A DNA stretch of 64,000 nucleotides. It comes from Deltaproteobacteria bacterium. GTDB lineage: Bacteria > Myxococcota_A > Polyangia > Polyangiales > Ga0077539. A model generated the notes under the pieces. It had not been told where the DNA came from. It saw only the letters and a list, made by a program, of their open reading frames with translations, and did not search any database. Numbering within the stretch: position 1 is the stretch's first letter; every line of letters starts with the position of its first letter. The DNA lies in contig JADJAE010000165.1 of assembly GCA_016704445.1 (NCBI GenBank), positions 62,001 through 126,000 of the forward strand, read 5' to 3'. The translations under genes and the position numbers were made by a program. Positions 8,702 to 20,569 of this stretch are shown one piece after another.

Positions 8702-9337
8702 TCACTCCCCCGAAGGCGCGACCCTCGCGCGGTAGCCCGCCACCATCAGCAGGGCGAAGAGCACCGGCGTCAGGAAGGCGGTCCACAGCCCCTCGAAGCC
8801 CGGCATCGGGCGCACCAGCCGCGCCTGCACCACCAGGCCCGCGAGGGTGCTGACCCCGCCCAGCGCGGCCCACGCCAGGGTCGCCCGGCGAGCCCACGGG
8901 GCGCCCTTCGACCAGGCCCAGGAGAGCGCCACCGCGGCCGCGGCCAGCGCGACGTCCGCCGCGCCGAAGAGCGTTCCGTACCGCTCGGGCAGCCAGTCGC
9001 CGCTCGCCGCGAGCACCCTCAGCCCGCCTGTGAAGCGCAGCGCCTGGAGGCCCACGAGGCCCGCCATCGAGGCGCCCTCCCACGCGCGCCGCAGCGGACC
9101 GACGCCCAGCCAGAGCGCGCTCAGCCCCACCGCCAGCGCGGGGGCGACGGCGACGTGGTGAAGCGCGCCCGACGAGACGCCCACCGCCACCGACAGCCAG
9201 GCGAGGAGCCCCGCGGCCGTGATGGCGGGCACGGCCGCGCCCTTCGCGCCGCGCGCGATGGTGGGGACGATGAGCAGGGCGGCGGTCACCGAGGCGCCCA
9301 TGACGGCGGCGAAGAGGAGGCGGGCGAGGTCGTTCAC
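8702..9337 (-). CDS. Integral membrane protein of unknown function
   Basis: 211 residues from a GTG at 9337; no ATG lies in frame nearby. The protein is almost entirely hydrophobic, with about six predicted membrane helices, for example the LLFAAVMGASVTAALLIV start and the VLFALLMVAGYRAR end. The arrangement of short Arg-rich cytoplasmic loops fits an inner-membrane protein. No enzymatic or transport motif is recognised, so no function is proposed. It is divergent from the lipase-like gene across 81 bp and convergent with the pyrophosphorylase gene. Confidence 0.65.
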   Translation of the reverse strand: MNDLARLLFAAVMGASVTAALLIVPTIARGAKGAAVPAITAAGLLAWLSVAVGVSSGALHHVAVAPALAVGLSALWLGVGPLRRAWEGASMAGLVGLQALRFTGGLRVLAASGDWLPERYGTLFGAADVALAAAAVALSWAWSKGAPWARRATLAWAALGGVSTLAGLVVQARLVRPMPGFEGLWTAFLTPVLFALLMVAGYRARVAPSGE

Positions 9338-9418
9338 GGCGCGCAGACATAGAGGCCCAGGGGCTGTGGCCGCAACGGCCGTTCGGCGCGCGGCGCAGTT
9401 GGGGTTACTGTCCGCGTC

Positions 9419-10357
9419 ATGTTGGAGCGCACGTTTACGCTGAAGGCGAGCGACGGCACCGAGGTGTTCGTCTATGGATGGCTTCCCGAGTCGACGCCCC
9501 GCGGCGTGGTGCAGGTCGCGCACGGGCTCGCCGAGCACGCCGGGCGCTACCGGCGCTTCGCCGAGGCGTGCGTGGCGCGAGGGCTCGCGGTCTACGCCGA
9601 CGACCACCGGGGTCACGGGCGCACCGCCAAGGAGGGCGCGCTCGGGTACTTCGGCGCCGAGCAGGGGTGGCGCGTGGTGCTCGATGACCTCTACCGCCTC
9701 GGAGACCACATCACCGGCCAGCACCCGGGCGTGCCCAGGGTGTTCTTCGGGCACAGCATGGGATCGTTTCTGACGCAGCAGGTGCTCTTCGAGCGGGGCG
9801 ACCAGCTCGCGGGCGCGGTGCTCTCCGGCTGCGCGAGCGGCGTGAGCAACCCGCTGGCTCCCATCGGCCGCTTCGTGGCCCGCGTCGAGCGCGCCCGCGT
9901 CGGCGCGACGAAGCCCTCCGCCCTGCTCACCCGCATGAGCTTCGGCGACTACAACCGCGCCTTCGCCCCCAACCGCACGGAGTTCGACTGGCTCTCCCGC
10001 GACCCGGCGGAGGTGGACAAGTACATCGCCGACGACCGCTGCGGCTTCGAGGCGAGCACCCAGCTCTGGATCGACCTGCTCGGCGCGATGCCCGCCCTCG
10101 GCGCCCCGAGCAACCTCGCGCAGCTACCGAAGGACCTGCCGCTCTACCTCACCGTGGGAGAGCGCGACCCGCTGCACCGGGGGCTCAAGGACTTCCACGC
10201 CCTCGTCGAAGGCTATGAGCGCGCGGGCATGCGCAACGTGACGGTGCGGGTGTGGCCCGACGCGAGGCACGAGATCCTCAACGAGACCAACCGCGACGAG
10301 ATCACCGAGGCGATTCTCCGGTGGGTCGATGAAGAACCCCTGAAGAAGGGGAGTTGA
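9419..10357 (+). CDS. Alpha/beta hydrolase, monoacylglycerol lipase-like
   Basis: 312 residues of the alpha/beta-hydrolase fold in the lysophospholipase/monoglyceride lipase group. VAHGLAEHAGRY (about 34-45) supplies the oxyanion hole, and DDHRGHGRTA (61-70) is the family's DxRGHGxS-like block. GHSMGS (111-116) holds nucleophile Ser113. A TVGERDPLHRG segment gives the Asp and WPDARHEILNE gives the His of the triad. There is no signal peptide, so a cytoplasmic esterase or lipase acting on monoacylglycerols or lysophospholipids is likely. The length matches the family. Confidence 0.88.
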   Translation: MLERTFTLKASDGTEVFVYGWLPESTPRGVVQVAHGLAEHAGRYRRFAEACVARGLAVYADDHRGHGRTAKEGALGYFGAEQGWRVVLDDLYRLGDHITGQHPGVPRVFFGHSMGSFLTQQVLFERGDQLAGAVLSGCASGVSNPLAPIGRFVARVERARVGATKPSALLTRMSFGDYNRAFAPNRTEFDWLSRDPAEVDKYIADDRCGFEASTQLWIDLLGAMPALGAPSNLAQLPKDLPLYLTVGERDPLHRGLKDFHALVEGYERAGMRNVTVRVWPDARHEILNETNRDEITEAILRWVDEEPLKKGS

Positions 10358-10429
10358 CGTTCGCTGGAGCGCTCCCGATAGACCTGCCGCTCGAGGGCAA
10401 TGGAGCTCTCGGCAAAGGGAGTGACGACC

Positions 10430-10687
10430 ATGGCAAGCACGGCGGGTAGTGATGTTCTGAAGAAGGGCTCCGAGGGCGCCGCGGTGAGGACCCTGCAGGA
10501 GAACCTCAACAAGTTCGGCTACGGGCTCAACGTGGACGGCAAGTTCGGCGACGCGACCTACGGCGCCGTGGTGCACCTCCAGAAGGCCTTCGGCTACACC
10601 GTCGACGGCATGGTGGGCCCCGGCACCCAGACGCTCATCACCCAACAGATCGGCTACAACTGGAACAAGAACAAGCCCACCACCTGA
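10430..10687 (+). CDS. Small single-domain peptidoglycan-binding protein
   Basis: 85 residues. The ATG at 10430 is chosen because AAGGGAG lies eight bases upstream, whereas the in-frame ATG 30 bases earlier has no ribosome-binding site. The protein is almost exactly one PG_binding_1 repeat: LKKGSEGAAVRTLQENLNKFGY, then VDGKFGDATYGAVVHLQKAFGYTVDGMVGPGTQTL. This helical module usually binds peptidoglycan as part of a hydrolase. Here there is no signal peptide and no catalytic domain, which is unusual: export by a non-Sec route or use in a phage-tail-like assembly are possibilities only. It follows the lipase gene after 72 bp. Confidence 0.82.
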   Translation: MASTAGSDVLKKGSEGAAVRTLQENLNKFGYGLNVDGKFGDATYGAVVHLQKAFGYTVDGMVGPGTQTLITQQIGYNWNKNKPTT

Positions 10688-10688
10688 G

Positions 10689-11111
10689 TCAGCCTCCGGG
10701 CGCACTCAGGAAGCGGGCCTTCTCCGCCGGGGTCGCGATGCGGCAGGTGTCGCTCTTGCCGAACCAGCGGTAGCGGTTGCGCGCGATCCAACGATAGATC
10801 CCGTCGCGCACGACCCTCGGCACCCAGCCAAACCACCCGATCATCCTCCACGGCATACGCAGCCGCCTCGCCACGCGCAGCGCCGCGTCCGAGTGCGACC
10901 ACACGACGCCGTCCTCCACCAGCAGCACCGTGTCGGGGTCGCCCTCCGGGGGCGTCACCCCGTGGCGCGCGAGCAGCGAGCGCCCGGCCTCGGACTGCAG
11001 CGACGCGAAGCGCAGCTCCGTCGAGGCCTCGCGGCTGAGCACGAAGTCCACCGCGTGGTTGCAGAGGTTGCAGTGACCGTCGAAGAGCATCACCGGGGGG
11101 TCGGCGTTCAT
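10689..11111 (-). CDS. Thiol-disulfide oxidoreductase DCC family protein (DUF393)
   Basis: 140 residues with the diagnostic VMLFDGHCNLCNHAVDF block (about 7-23), in which DGxCxxC is the family signature. It also has the downstream FASLQSEAGRSLL and SHSDAALRVARRL blocks and a basic IARNRYRWFGKSDTCRI tail. The fold is thioredoxin-related and the function is a presumed thiol-disulfide exchange of unknown target. The length is typical. It faces the peptidoglycan-binding gene convergently with a one-base gap and is divergent from the HMA-domain gene. Confidence 0.88.
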   Translation of the reverse strand: MNADPPVMLFDGHCNLCNHAVDFVLSREASTELRFASLQSEAGRSLLARHGVTPPEGDPDTVLLVEDGVVWSHSDAALRVARRLRMPWRMIGWFGWVPRVVRDGIYRWIARNRYRWFGKSDTCRIATPAEKARFLSAPGG

Positions 11112-11180
11112 GGGCGTCGCCCGGAGGGTAGCGCGACGCGCCTCTGGTCTGCGACCCGGGATGGCGCTACCTCATCGGGT

Positions 11181-11402
11181 ATGCGAAGCGCGACGATGGT
11201 GATCGATGGCATGTCCTGCGGCGGCTGCGTGGTGTCGGTGAAGCGCGTGCTGGAGCGCGTCCCGGGAGTGAGCGACCTGCAGGTCGAGGTCGGCGAGGCG
11301 AGGCTCACCGTCGACGATGCCCTGGTGACCGAGGCCACACTGCGACAGTCGGTAGAGCGAGCGGGCTTCGAGGTCGAAGAGGTGGTCTGGTCCAACGGCT
11401 GA
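11181..11402 (+). CDS. Heavy-metal-associated (HMA) domain protein, copper chaperone-like
   Basis: 73 residues, a single ferredoxin-like HMA domain. MVIDGMSCGGCVVSVKRVL carries the metal-binding MxCxxC motif (MSCGGC), and the rest follows CopZ/Atx1 order (VPGVSDLQVEVGEARLTVDD, then a SVERAGFEVEEV tail). Such proteins carry Cu(I) or a similar soft metal to a P-type ATPase; none is adjacent. The start at 11181 gives the standard domain edge. Confidence 0.88.
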   Translation: MRSATMVIDGMSCGGCVVSVKRVLERVPGVSDLQVEVGEARLTVDDALVTEATLRQSVERAGFEVEEVVWSNG

Positions 11403-11461
11403 GCTCGGTCGCCCACGCAGCGGCTTGCGCTCTCCTGCCGACGGCCTGACAACGGCCGCCG

Positions 11462-13585
<2,124 letters not shown>

Positions 13586-13610
13586 GCATCGATGGTCAGT
13601 GGCCGTCGGC

Positions 13611-15219
<1,609 letters not shown>

Positions 15220-15358
15220 GCGCGGGATCGTAGTCGAGGTGAGGGGGCCGGAGCGAGCCGGGCGACGCGGCAGCGGGCGCGCGAGGCTATGGTTTCGACC
15301 TGGGATTGCGTCTATCTTCCGCCGCCCACTTATCCAGCCAAGGGATGGAGATTCATCG

Positions 15359-17362
15359 ATGACCGAGACCGTTGACGCCTCTGCGATCCGCCGCGCGCTC
15401 GACCAGAGCCGCGGGCAGCGCACCCAGATCACCCGCGGCGCGCCGCTCCCCATCGACACCGCGCACGTGGTCGGCGCCTGCCCCAACTGCGGGCACCTGG
15501 GCGCGACGATCCTCGGGTTCCCCGACCCGCCGTACGCCGGGCCGCAGGGTCAGCCGCGCTACCGCGGCGCGAAGGAGCTCACGAAGTTCGTCGAGGAGCT
15601 GTTCAAGAACCCGCCTCCGCTCCCCGCGGCGGAAGACCCCTCGGAGGCCTCGAAGACCGTCGGGCAGCCCCCCAACTGGAAGGGCCTCTGCGTCTGCGGC
15701 GCGAAGATCATGCCCCCGCAGCCCGACCCCCGCACCGGCGAGATGGTCAGCGTCGAGGGCGCGACCCCGCGGCGCGTCTGCGGCGTGCGCTTCATCAAGG
15801 CCATGCCGGGATCGGGCTCCGAGCTGGTGGTCGAGGCCCTCTCCGGCGGCGACGGCGGCGTGCCGTACACCGACGGCGTGGTGATCCGCACGCGGCTCTT
15901 GCGCGCGCCGCTCGACGGGGCGGAGACGGAGGTGTCGGACACCGTCGACGACGAGACCATCGAGAAGACCTTCGGCCGGCCGCTCACCCTCGCCAAGACC
16001 TGGAAGATCGCGCTCGACGCGGCCGCCAAGGGCGAGGAGGTCATCAAGGAGGTTGAGCCCGGGTACTGGATCTGGGCGGGCCCCAAGGAGGACGCGGGCC
16101 TCGAGCAGCGCGTGAAGGACCTCGTGGGCGAGGACAAGCAGAAGGCTGCCTTCCCGCTGGCGATGCTGCCGCAGATGGCCCCGATGCCGCAGGGCCCGGC
16201 CTTCCCGCAGTGGGCCTACGAGCACTCCGAGGCGATCCAGAAGGGTGACCTCCGGGCGGGCGTGGTGATGGACCAGTCGGCGACGCGCAAGCTGCTCCAG
16301 GGGCAGATGGAGCGCGTGGGCCTCGGGTGGCAGGAGCAGAACGACGGCATGGTGCTGGTGGCCACCGCGGGCGAGCTCCTCTGGCCGATGGAGGTGCCGA
16401 TCGTGGCGCTGGGCGCGGCGCACCTGGGGTGGTTCCTCGGGGAGACGACGGCGGCGGCGGTGGGCGAGACGATGGCGCGCATCACCGAGGTGAAGCGCTT
16501 CGCCGACGCGGTGCGCGCCGAGCGGCCGGAGATCACCTTCCAGGCCCAGGGCACGCAGCTCATCCCGAAGCGGGCCGACGGCACCCTCGGGCGCGCGCTC
16601 AACCTCATGGACATGCCCTTCCGGATGCCGCCGGGGAGCAAGGACTTCAAGCGCGAGATCCGCTTCGCGTGCGACGAGCTGCCGAAGAACCTCGACCCCA
16701 CCCGGTGGTGCCCCTGCGGCGACAAGGCATGGGTCTGCGCCCGCATCTTCCCGGCCCGCGTGGTCGAGCAGTTCAAGCAGGCCACGCAGGGCAAGACCCC
16801 GAAGATCATCGAGCAGTGGAACGACGCGCTCCTCGTCGCGGTCATCTCCGACGACCGCCACGTGCGCATCCCCACGCAGGAGGAGCTCGAGGGCGCCGGG
16901 CTCAAGGGCGACATCTTCGACCGCCGCCTCGCCGAGGAGCTCCCCAACAGCATCTTCGCCGTCGACGTCTCCATGCACGAGGACAAGAACCAGAAGCGCG
17001 CGCTGCTGGCCTTCGGTCCGCTGGTGGCGAGCGTGGTGATCAACGACCACCTCATCAGCGCCCTGCACGGCGCCTGCGGCAAGCCGCTGCGCGGCGACGA
17101 GGTCTCCGCCGTGGTGACCACGCCCAACGTGATCTGCCTCCACGAGCCGGGCTTCGACGACGACCGGCTGGAGCAGGTGCTCGACATGGGCGCCGCCATG
17201 GACGGCCTCCCCGCCGACGTGAAGCCGCCCTTCGACCTCTCCTGGGACGTCTCCCTCACGGCCGCCCCGGTGGGCCGCTTCGTCAACCTCAACCCCGCCC
17301 CTCCGGGACAGGGTCCGCAGCAGGGCCCCCAGGCCCAGGCCCAGGCCCCGCGCGGTCGGTGA
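15359..17362 (+). CDS. Large protein of unknown function with Cys clusters
   Basis: 667 residues from the ATG at 15359, with GGAG about ten bases upstream. I do not recognise the family. Visible features are four Cys clusters that could bind zinc or iron-sulfur: CPNCGHLG near residue 41, CVCGAK near 117, CGVRF near 140 and CPCGDKAWVC near 450. A Pro/Gln-rich tail contains QQGPQAQAQAP. There is no signal peptide and no strong membrane helix, so it is probably cytoplasmic. The central part is mixed alpha/beta and acidic-basic balanced. It is divergent from the kinase gene (139 bp apart) and 19 bp upstream of the kynureninase-like gene, so it may be co-transcribed with that operon. Confidence 0.7.
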   Translation: MTETVDASAIRRALDQSRGQRTQITRGAPLPIDTAHVVGACPNCGHLGATILGFPDPPYAGPQGQPRYRGAKELTKFVEELFKNPPPLPAAEDPSEASKTVGQPPNWKGLCVCGAKIMPPQPDPRTGEMVSVEGATPRRVCGVRFIKAMPGSGSELVVEALSGGDGGVPYTDGVVIRTRLLRAPLDGAETEVSDTVDDETIEKTFGRPLTLAKTWKIALDAAAKGEEVIKEVEPGYWIWAGPKEDAGLEQRVKDLVGEDKQKAAFPLAMLPQMAPMPQGPAFPQWAYEHSEAIQKGDLRAGVVMDQSATRKLLQGQMERVGLGWQEQNDGMVLVATAGELLWPMEVPIVALGAAHLGWFLGETTAAAVGETMARITEVKRFADAVRAERPEITFQAQGTQLIPKRADGTLGRALNLMDMPFRMPPGSKDFKREIRFACDELPKNLDPTRWCPCGDKAWVCARIFPARVVEQFKQATQGKTPKIIEQWNDALLVAVISDDRHVRIPTQEELEGAGLKGDIFDRRLAEELPNSIFAVDVSMHEDKNQKRALLAFGPLVASVVINDHLISALHGACGKPLRGDEVSAVVTTPNVICLHEPGFDDDRLEQVLDMGAAMDGLPADVKPPFDLSWDVSLTAAPVGRFVNLNPAPPGQGPQQGPQAQAQAPRGR

Positions 17363-17381
17363 TACCCTCCCCCGCGCTTCG

Positions 17382-18533
17382 ATGATCGACAGCGCAACCC
17401 TCCGCTCCCACTACACCGCCTTCCTCCGACCCGATCGGGTGCTCCTCACGGGGCACTCGCATCAGGCCTGGCCCGACGTCGCACGCTCCGCGCTGCTGGA
17501 GTGCTTCGACGACGCCGCCCTCCACGTCGACGACAAATGGGGCGCCGCGTTCGCCGTCGCCGACGAGGTGCGCGCCGCCCTCGCCTCCGCGCTGGGAGGG
17601 CGCGCCAGGGACTACGCCCTCGACGCCAACACCCACGCCCTGGTGACCCGCTTCCTCAGCGCGCTGCCGCTGACGAAGCGGCGGCACCTGGTGAGCACCG
17701 CCGGGGAGTTTCACACGCTGCACCGTCAGCTACGGAGGCTCGCGGAGGAGGGCGTGCGCGTGACCCTCGTCGACCCCTCGCCGGTCGACACCCTCGCCGA
17801 GCGCCTCGCCGCCGCGGTGACCGCCGACACCGCCGCCGTGCTCTGCTCCTCGGTGCTCTTCGAGACCTCGAGCCTGGTACCCGGCCTCGGCGAGCTTGCC
17901 GCCCGCTGCCGCGAGAGCTCGGTGCCGCTGCTCATCGACGCCTACCACCACTTCGTCGCCGTCCCCTTCGACAGGGCGGCGATCGGCGACGACGTGTTCG
18001 TGCTCGGCGGCGGGTACAAGTACGCCCAGTGGGGCGAAGGCGTGTGCTTCCTCGGCGTGCCCGCCGGGTGCGACCTGCGCCCCGTGGTGACCGGATGGTT
18101 CGCGGACTTCGCCCACCTCGCCGACCGCCGCACCGACGCGCCCGTGCTCTACGGCAGCGACGGCGCCGACCGCTTCGCCGGAGCCACCTACGACCCGGTG
18201 AGCCACTACCGCGCCCGGGCCGTCGCACGCTTCTTCACCGCCCAAGCGCTTCACCCCGCCGCGCTGCGCGAGCTCTCGCTGCGGCAGACCGGGCGAATCA
18301 TCACCCGGGCCGACGCGCTGGGTCTCGACGTCGCGACGCCGCGGGGCGACGATCGGCGCGGGGGCTTCGTGTCGCTCCGGGTGCGCGACGCGGGCGCCGC
18401 CACCGCCGCCCTCGCGGCGCAGGGGATACACGTCGACTCGCGGGGAGAGCTCGTGCGGCTGGGCCCGGCGCCGTACACGACGGACGAGGAGATCGATCGG
18501 GCGATGGAGGCGCTGAAGACATGGGCTCTCTGA
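17382..18533 (+). CDS. PLP-dependent class V aminotransferase, kynureninase-like
   Basis: 383 residues of fold-type I PLP enzyme. LLIDAYHHF carries the cofactor-binding Asp and GGGYKYAQWGEGVCFL holds the Schiff-base Lys in a context matching kynureninase (S/GYKYxxxGxG). The N-terminal HSHQAWPDVARSAL also fits that group. Kynureninase cleaves kynurenine to anthranilate, but related class V enzymes desulfurate or transaminate other substrates and no other tryptophan-catabolism gene is nearby. Its last 13 bases overlap the start of the FmdE-like lipoprotein gene, so translational coupling is likely. Confidence 0.72.
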   Translation: MIDSATLRSHYTAFLRPDRVLLTGHSHQAWPDVARSALLECFDDAALHVDDKWGAAFAVADEVRAALASALGGRARDYALDANTHALVTRFLSALPLTKRRHLVSTAGEFHTLHRQLRRLAEEGVRVTLVDPSPVDTLAERLAAAVTADTAAVLCSSVLFETSSLVPGLGELAARCRESSVPLLIDAYHHFVAVPFDRAAIGDDVFVLGGGYKYAQWGEGVCFLGVPAGCDLRPVVTGWFADFAHLADRRTDAPVLYGSDGADRFAGATYDPVSHYRARAVARFFTAQALHPAALRELSLRQTGRIITRADALGLDVATPRGDDRRGGFVSLRVRDAGAATAALAAQGIHVDSRGELVRLGPAPYTTDEEIDRAMEALKTWAL

Positions 18534-19048
18534 GAAGTTTCGCGATGGCGGCGTGCGCGCTGCTGGCGGGGTGCGCGGCACCGGCGGCCACGGCGGCGCC
18601 GGGGCGCAGCGCCGAGGAGGTGGCCCTCGCCCGGGTGGCGGCGATCCACGGCGGCACCGGGCCCTTCGCGGTGGCGGGCTACCGCATGGGAGAGCGTGCG
18701 CTCTCGGAGTTCTCGCTCCAGCGGGGGAGCTTCGACGTGGAGGTCGAGCACACCTCGCCCGCGGAGGTTCAGTACAGCTGCATCGCCGACGGCGTCGCGG
18801 CGTCGACCGGGGCCAGCGTGGGGCGGCTCAACCTCCGACGGGTGGACGCCGCCGACGGGGCGACCCGCACGCAGGTGCGCGACCGTCGCAGCGGGCGGAC
18901 GCTGGTGCTACGGCTGACCGATGGGTTCCTGGCGAGGTTTCGCGACGTCCCGATGCCGGGCCTCGGGGCGGCGGGGCGTACGGTGATGGGGCTTCGCGAC
19001 GAGGAGATCTTCGAAGTCGTGACCGATCGAGGAAGGGAGAGCCCATGA
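18521..19048 (+). CDS. FmdE-like domain lipoprotein
   Basis: 175 residues. The start at 18521 lies inside the end of the preceding gene. Residues 1-18 are a lipoprotein signal with a LLAGC lipobox. The mature part has blocks resembling the FmdE/formylmethanofuran-dehydrogenase-subunit-E family: an IHGGTGPFAVAGYRMGERAL segment, a Cys in SCIADGVAASTGASVGRLNLRR and a following strand. In FmdE proteins the first segment is usually HGHxCPG with metal-binding Cys/His; here the Cys is missing, so metal binding may be altered. The role is unknown. The stop overlaps the next start (ATGA). Confidence 0.62.
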   Translation: MGSLRSFAMAACALLAGCAAPAATAAPGRSAEEVALARVAAIHGGTGPFAVAGYRMGERALSEFSLQRGSFDVEVEHTSPAEVQYSCIADGVAASTGASVGRLNLRRVDAADGATRTQVRDRRSGRTLVLRLTDGFLARFRDVPMPGLGAAGRTVMGLRDEEIFEVVTDRGRESP

Positions 19049-19578
19049 GCGAAGACGCCGTGCCGTTCAAGCTGAGCCGGGAGAGCAGAATCCGCGTCGA
19101 CCGAGACGGGCACATCTGGCACGAGGGCGAGCGGGTGCTGCACCCCGGCCTCGAGCGCGCGCTCGCGAGCTGGATCGACCTCGACGACAACGGCCGCTAC
19201 GTGATGCGCAACGCGCTCGACTGGTGCTTCGTCACCGTCGATCACACGCCGCTGGTGGTGCGCTCGGTGCGGCTGGAAACCGACCCCTCGATGCGCGTCG
19301 AGGTGGAGCTCTCGGACGACAGCACCGAGGCCCTCGACCTGAGCACCGTGCAGGTCGACCCCGACGGGGTGGTGTACGCCCACGTCCGCGAGGGGAAGCT
19401 GCTCGCGCGCTTCGACCGGCAGCCGTCGTTCAAGTTCCTGGAGCACGTCGACACCGACGACCGGGGGCTGATGACCTTCGTGCTGGGCACGAAGACCGTA
19501 CGCATCGCGCCGCTTGAGCGGGGCGAGACGCTGGTCCCACCGGCCCCACCCCTCCGGCCGGTGACCGGACGCACCTGA
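19045..19578 (+). CDS. DUF1285-like protein
   Basis: 177 residues. The pattern HIWHEGERVLHPGLERAL, then NGRYVMRNALDWCFVTVDHTP and VVRSVRLE fits DUF1285 proteins, beta-rich cytoplasmic proteins of unknown function. The C-terminal part adds a short strand-rich region (KFLEHVDTDDRGLMTFVLG). The ATG overlaps the stop of the FmdE-like gene (ATGA), with GGAAGGGAGAG just upstream as a strong ribosome-binding site. It is the last gene of the overlapping three-gene operon. Confidence 0.7.
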   Translation: MSEDAVPFKLSRESRIRVDRDGHIWHEGERVLHPGLERALASWIDLDDNGRYVMRNALDWCFVTVDHTPLVVRSVRLETDPSMRVEVELSDDSTEALDLSTVQVDPDGVVYAHVREGKLLARFDRQPSFKFLEHVDTDDRGLMTFVLGTKTVRIAPLERGETLVPPAPPLRPVTGRT

Positions 19579-19673
19579 CGGGGTGAAACACCGCCACGAA
19601 TCCACCGGGGCATCGGGTGCACGCGGTTGACCCCGCTCGCGGCACGGTGCTACCGCCTCCGCGAGCATAGCCA

Positions 19674-19931
19674 TTGATTCCCACGGTCACGCTCTACACC
19701 CGGCTCGGCTGCCACCTCTGCGATGACGCGAAGGCGGTGCTCGACGCCGTGCGGGCCGACCATCCCTTCGAGCTGGCCGTGGTGGACATCGACCAGGAGC
19801 CTGCGCTGCGGGCCCGCTACACCAACGACGTGCCGGTCATCGCCGTCGACGGTCGCACGGCGTTCAAGTATCGACTCACCGCGGACGCCCTCCTCGCGCG
19901 CCTCCGCCGGGACGAAACGCAGGAACCATGA
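19674..19931 (+). CDS. Glutaredoxin-like protein
   Basis: 85 residues starting at a TTG; no ATG or GTG gives the complete N-terminal strand. VTLYTRLGCHLCDDAKAVL carries the redox CHLC motif (about 13-16) typical of the thin glutaredoxin family (DUF836/NrdH-like). The VVDIDQEPALRARYTNDVPVIAVDGR block supplies the cis-Pro (VPV). A cytoplasmic thiol-disulfide reductase is likely. Its stop overlaps the start of the TlpA-like gene (ATGA). A possible -35 TTGACC at 19627-19632 lies upstream. Confidence 0.85.
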   Translation: MIPTVTLYTRLGCHLCDDAKAVLDAVRADHPFELAVVDIDQEPALRARYTNDVPVIAVDGRTAFKYRLTADALLARLRRDETQEP

Positions 19932-20503
19932 CCGCTCCCCGCAACCCCAACATCCTGGTCGCCACTGGTCTCTTTGTCGTCGCGGCCCTCGCGGCCGGAG
20001 TGGGCTTCGGCGCCGCGGCCCTCGACGGCGAGCACCGACGCTCCACGGCCCTCATCACCGCGCTCCGCCCGGACTACGTCGGCGACGATCGCATCGCGCC
20101 GGACTTCAACCTCCGCGACCGCGCGGGGCGCTCCGTGCGCCTGAGCTCCCTGCGCGGCCGCACGGTGGTGCTGCACTTCTGGTCGAAGGAGTGCCCCCCC
20201 TGCATCGAGGAGCTGGCGGAGTCGCTTCCCGCCTTCGACGAGCTGGTGCAGGGCTCCCCCGAGCTCGCGCTGGTGCTGGTCACCGTCGACCCCGACTGGG
20301 AGAGCATCGCCCCGCTCATTCCGCCGTCGATGCGCGCGCCGATCCTCTTCGACCCCGACCGCAGCGTGGTCGAGCGGCGCTACGGCACCAAGCTCTTCCC
20401 CGAGACGTGGATCATCGACCCCCGCGGCGTGATTCGCGCCCGCTTCGACCGCACGCTCGAGTGGACCAACCCCGCGCTGCTCTCCTTCGTCCGCTCGTTC
20501 TGA
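19928..20503 (+). CDS. TlpA/ResA-like membrane-anchored thioredoxin
   Basis: 191 residues. Residues 9-31 form an N-terminal membrane anchor and the rest is a periplasm-facing redoxin domain: APDFNLRDRAGRSVRLSSLRG, then VVLHFWSKECPPCIEELAESLP with the active CPPC, and LFPETWIIDPRGVIRARFDG-like cis-Pro and strand blocks. Such proteins reduce disulfides in apocytochromes or exported proteins. It is coupled by ATGA to the glutaredoxin gene and lies 66 bp before lgt, so the set may serve exported-protein and lipoprotein maturation. Confidence 0.87.
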   Translation: MTAPRNPNILVATGLFVVAALAAGVGFGAAALDGEHRRSTALITALRPDYVGDDRIAPDFNLRDRAGRSVRLSSLRGRTVVLHFWSKECPPCIEELAESLPAFDELVQGSPELALVLVTVDPDWESIAPLIPPSMRAPILFDPDRSVVERRYGTKLFPETWIIDPRGVIRARFDRTLEWTNPALLSFVRSF

Positions 20504-20532
20504 TCGGGCGCGGCGCGTTCGGGCGCCGGTGC

Positions 20533-20561
20533 TTGACCCCACGCGGAGGCCCTTCTACACC
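20533..20561 (+). promoter_or_regulatory. Candidate promoter of lgt
   Basis: A -35-like TTGACC (20533-20538) and a -10-like TACACC (20556-20561) are separated by 17 bases. The lgt ATG is at 20570, so the leader would be only one or two bases. The -35 match is good; the -10 match is weak (three of six to the general consensus). Confidence 0.35.
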
Positions 20562-20569
20562 GCTGCCCC

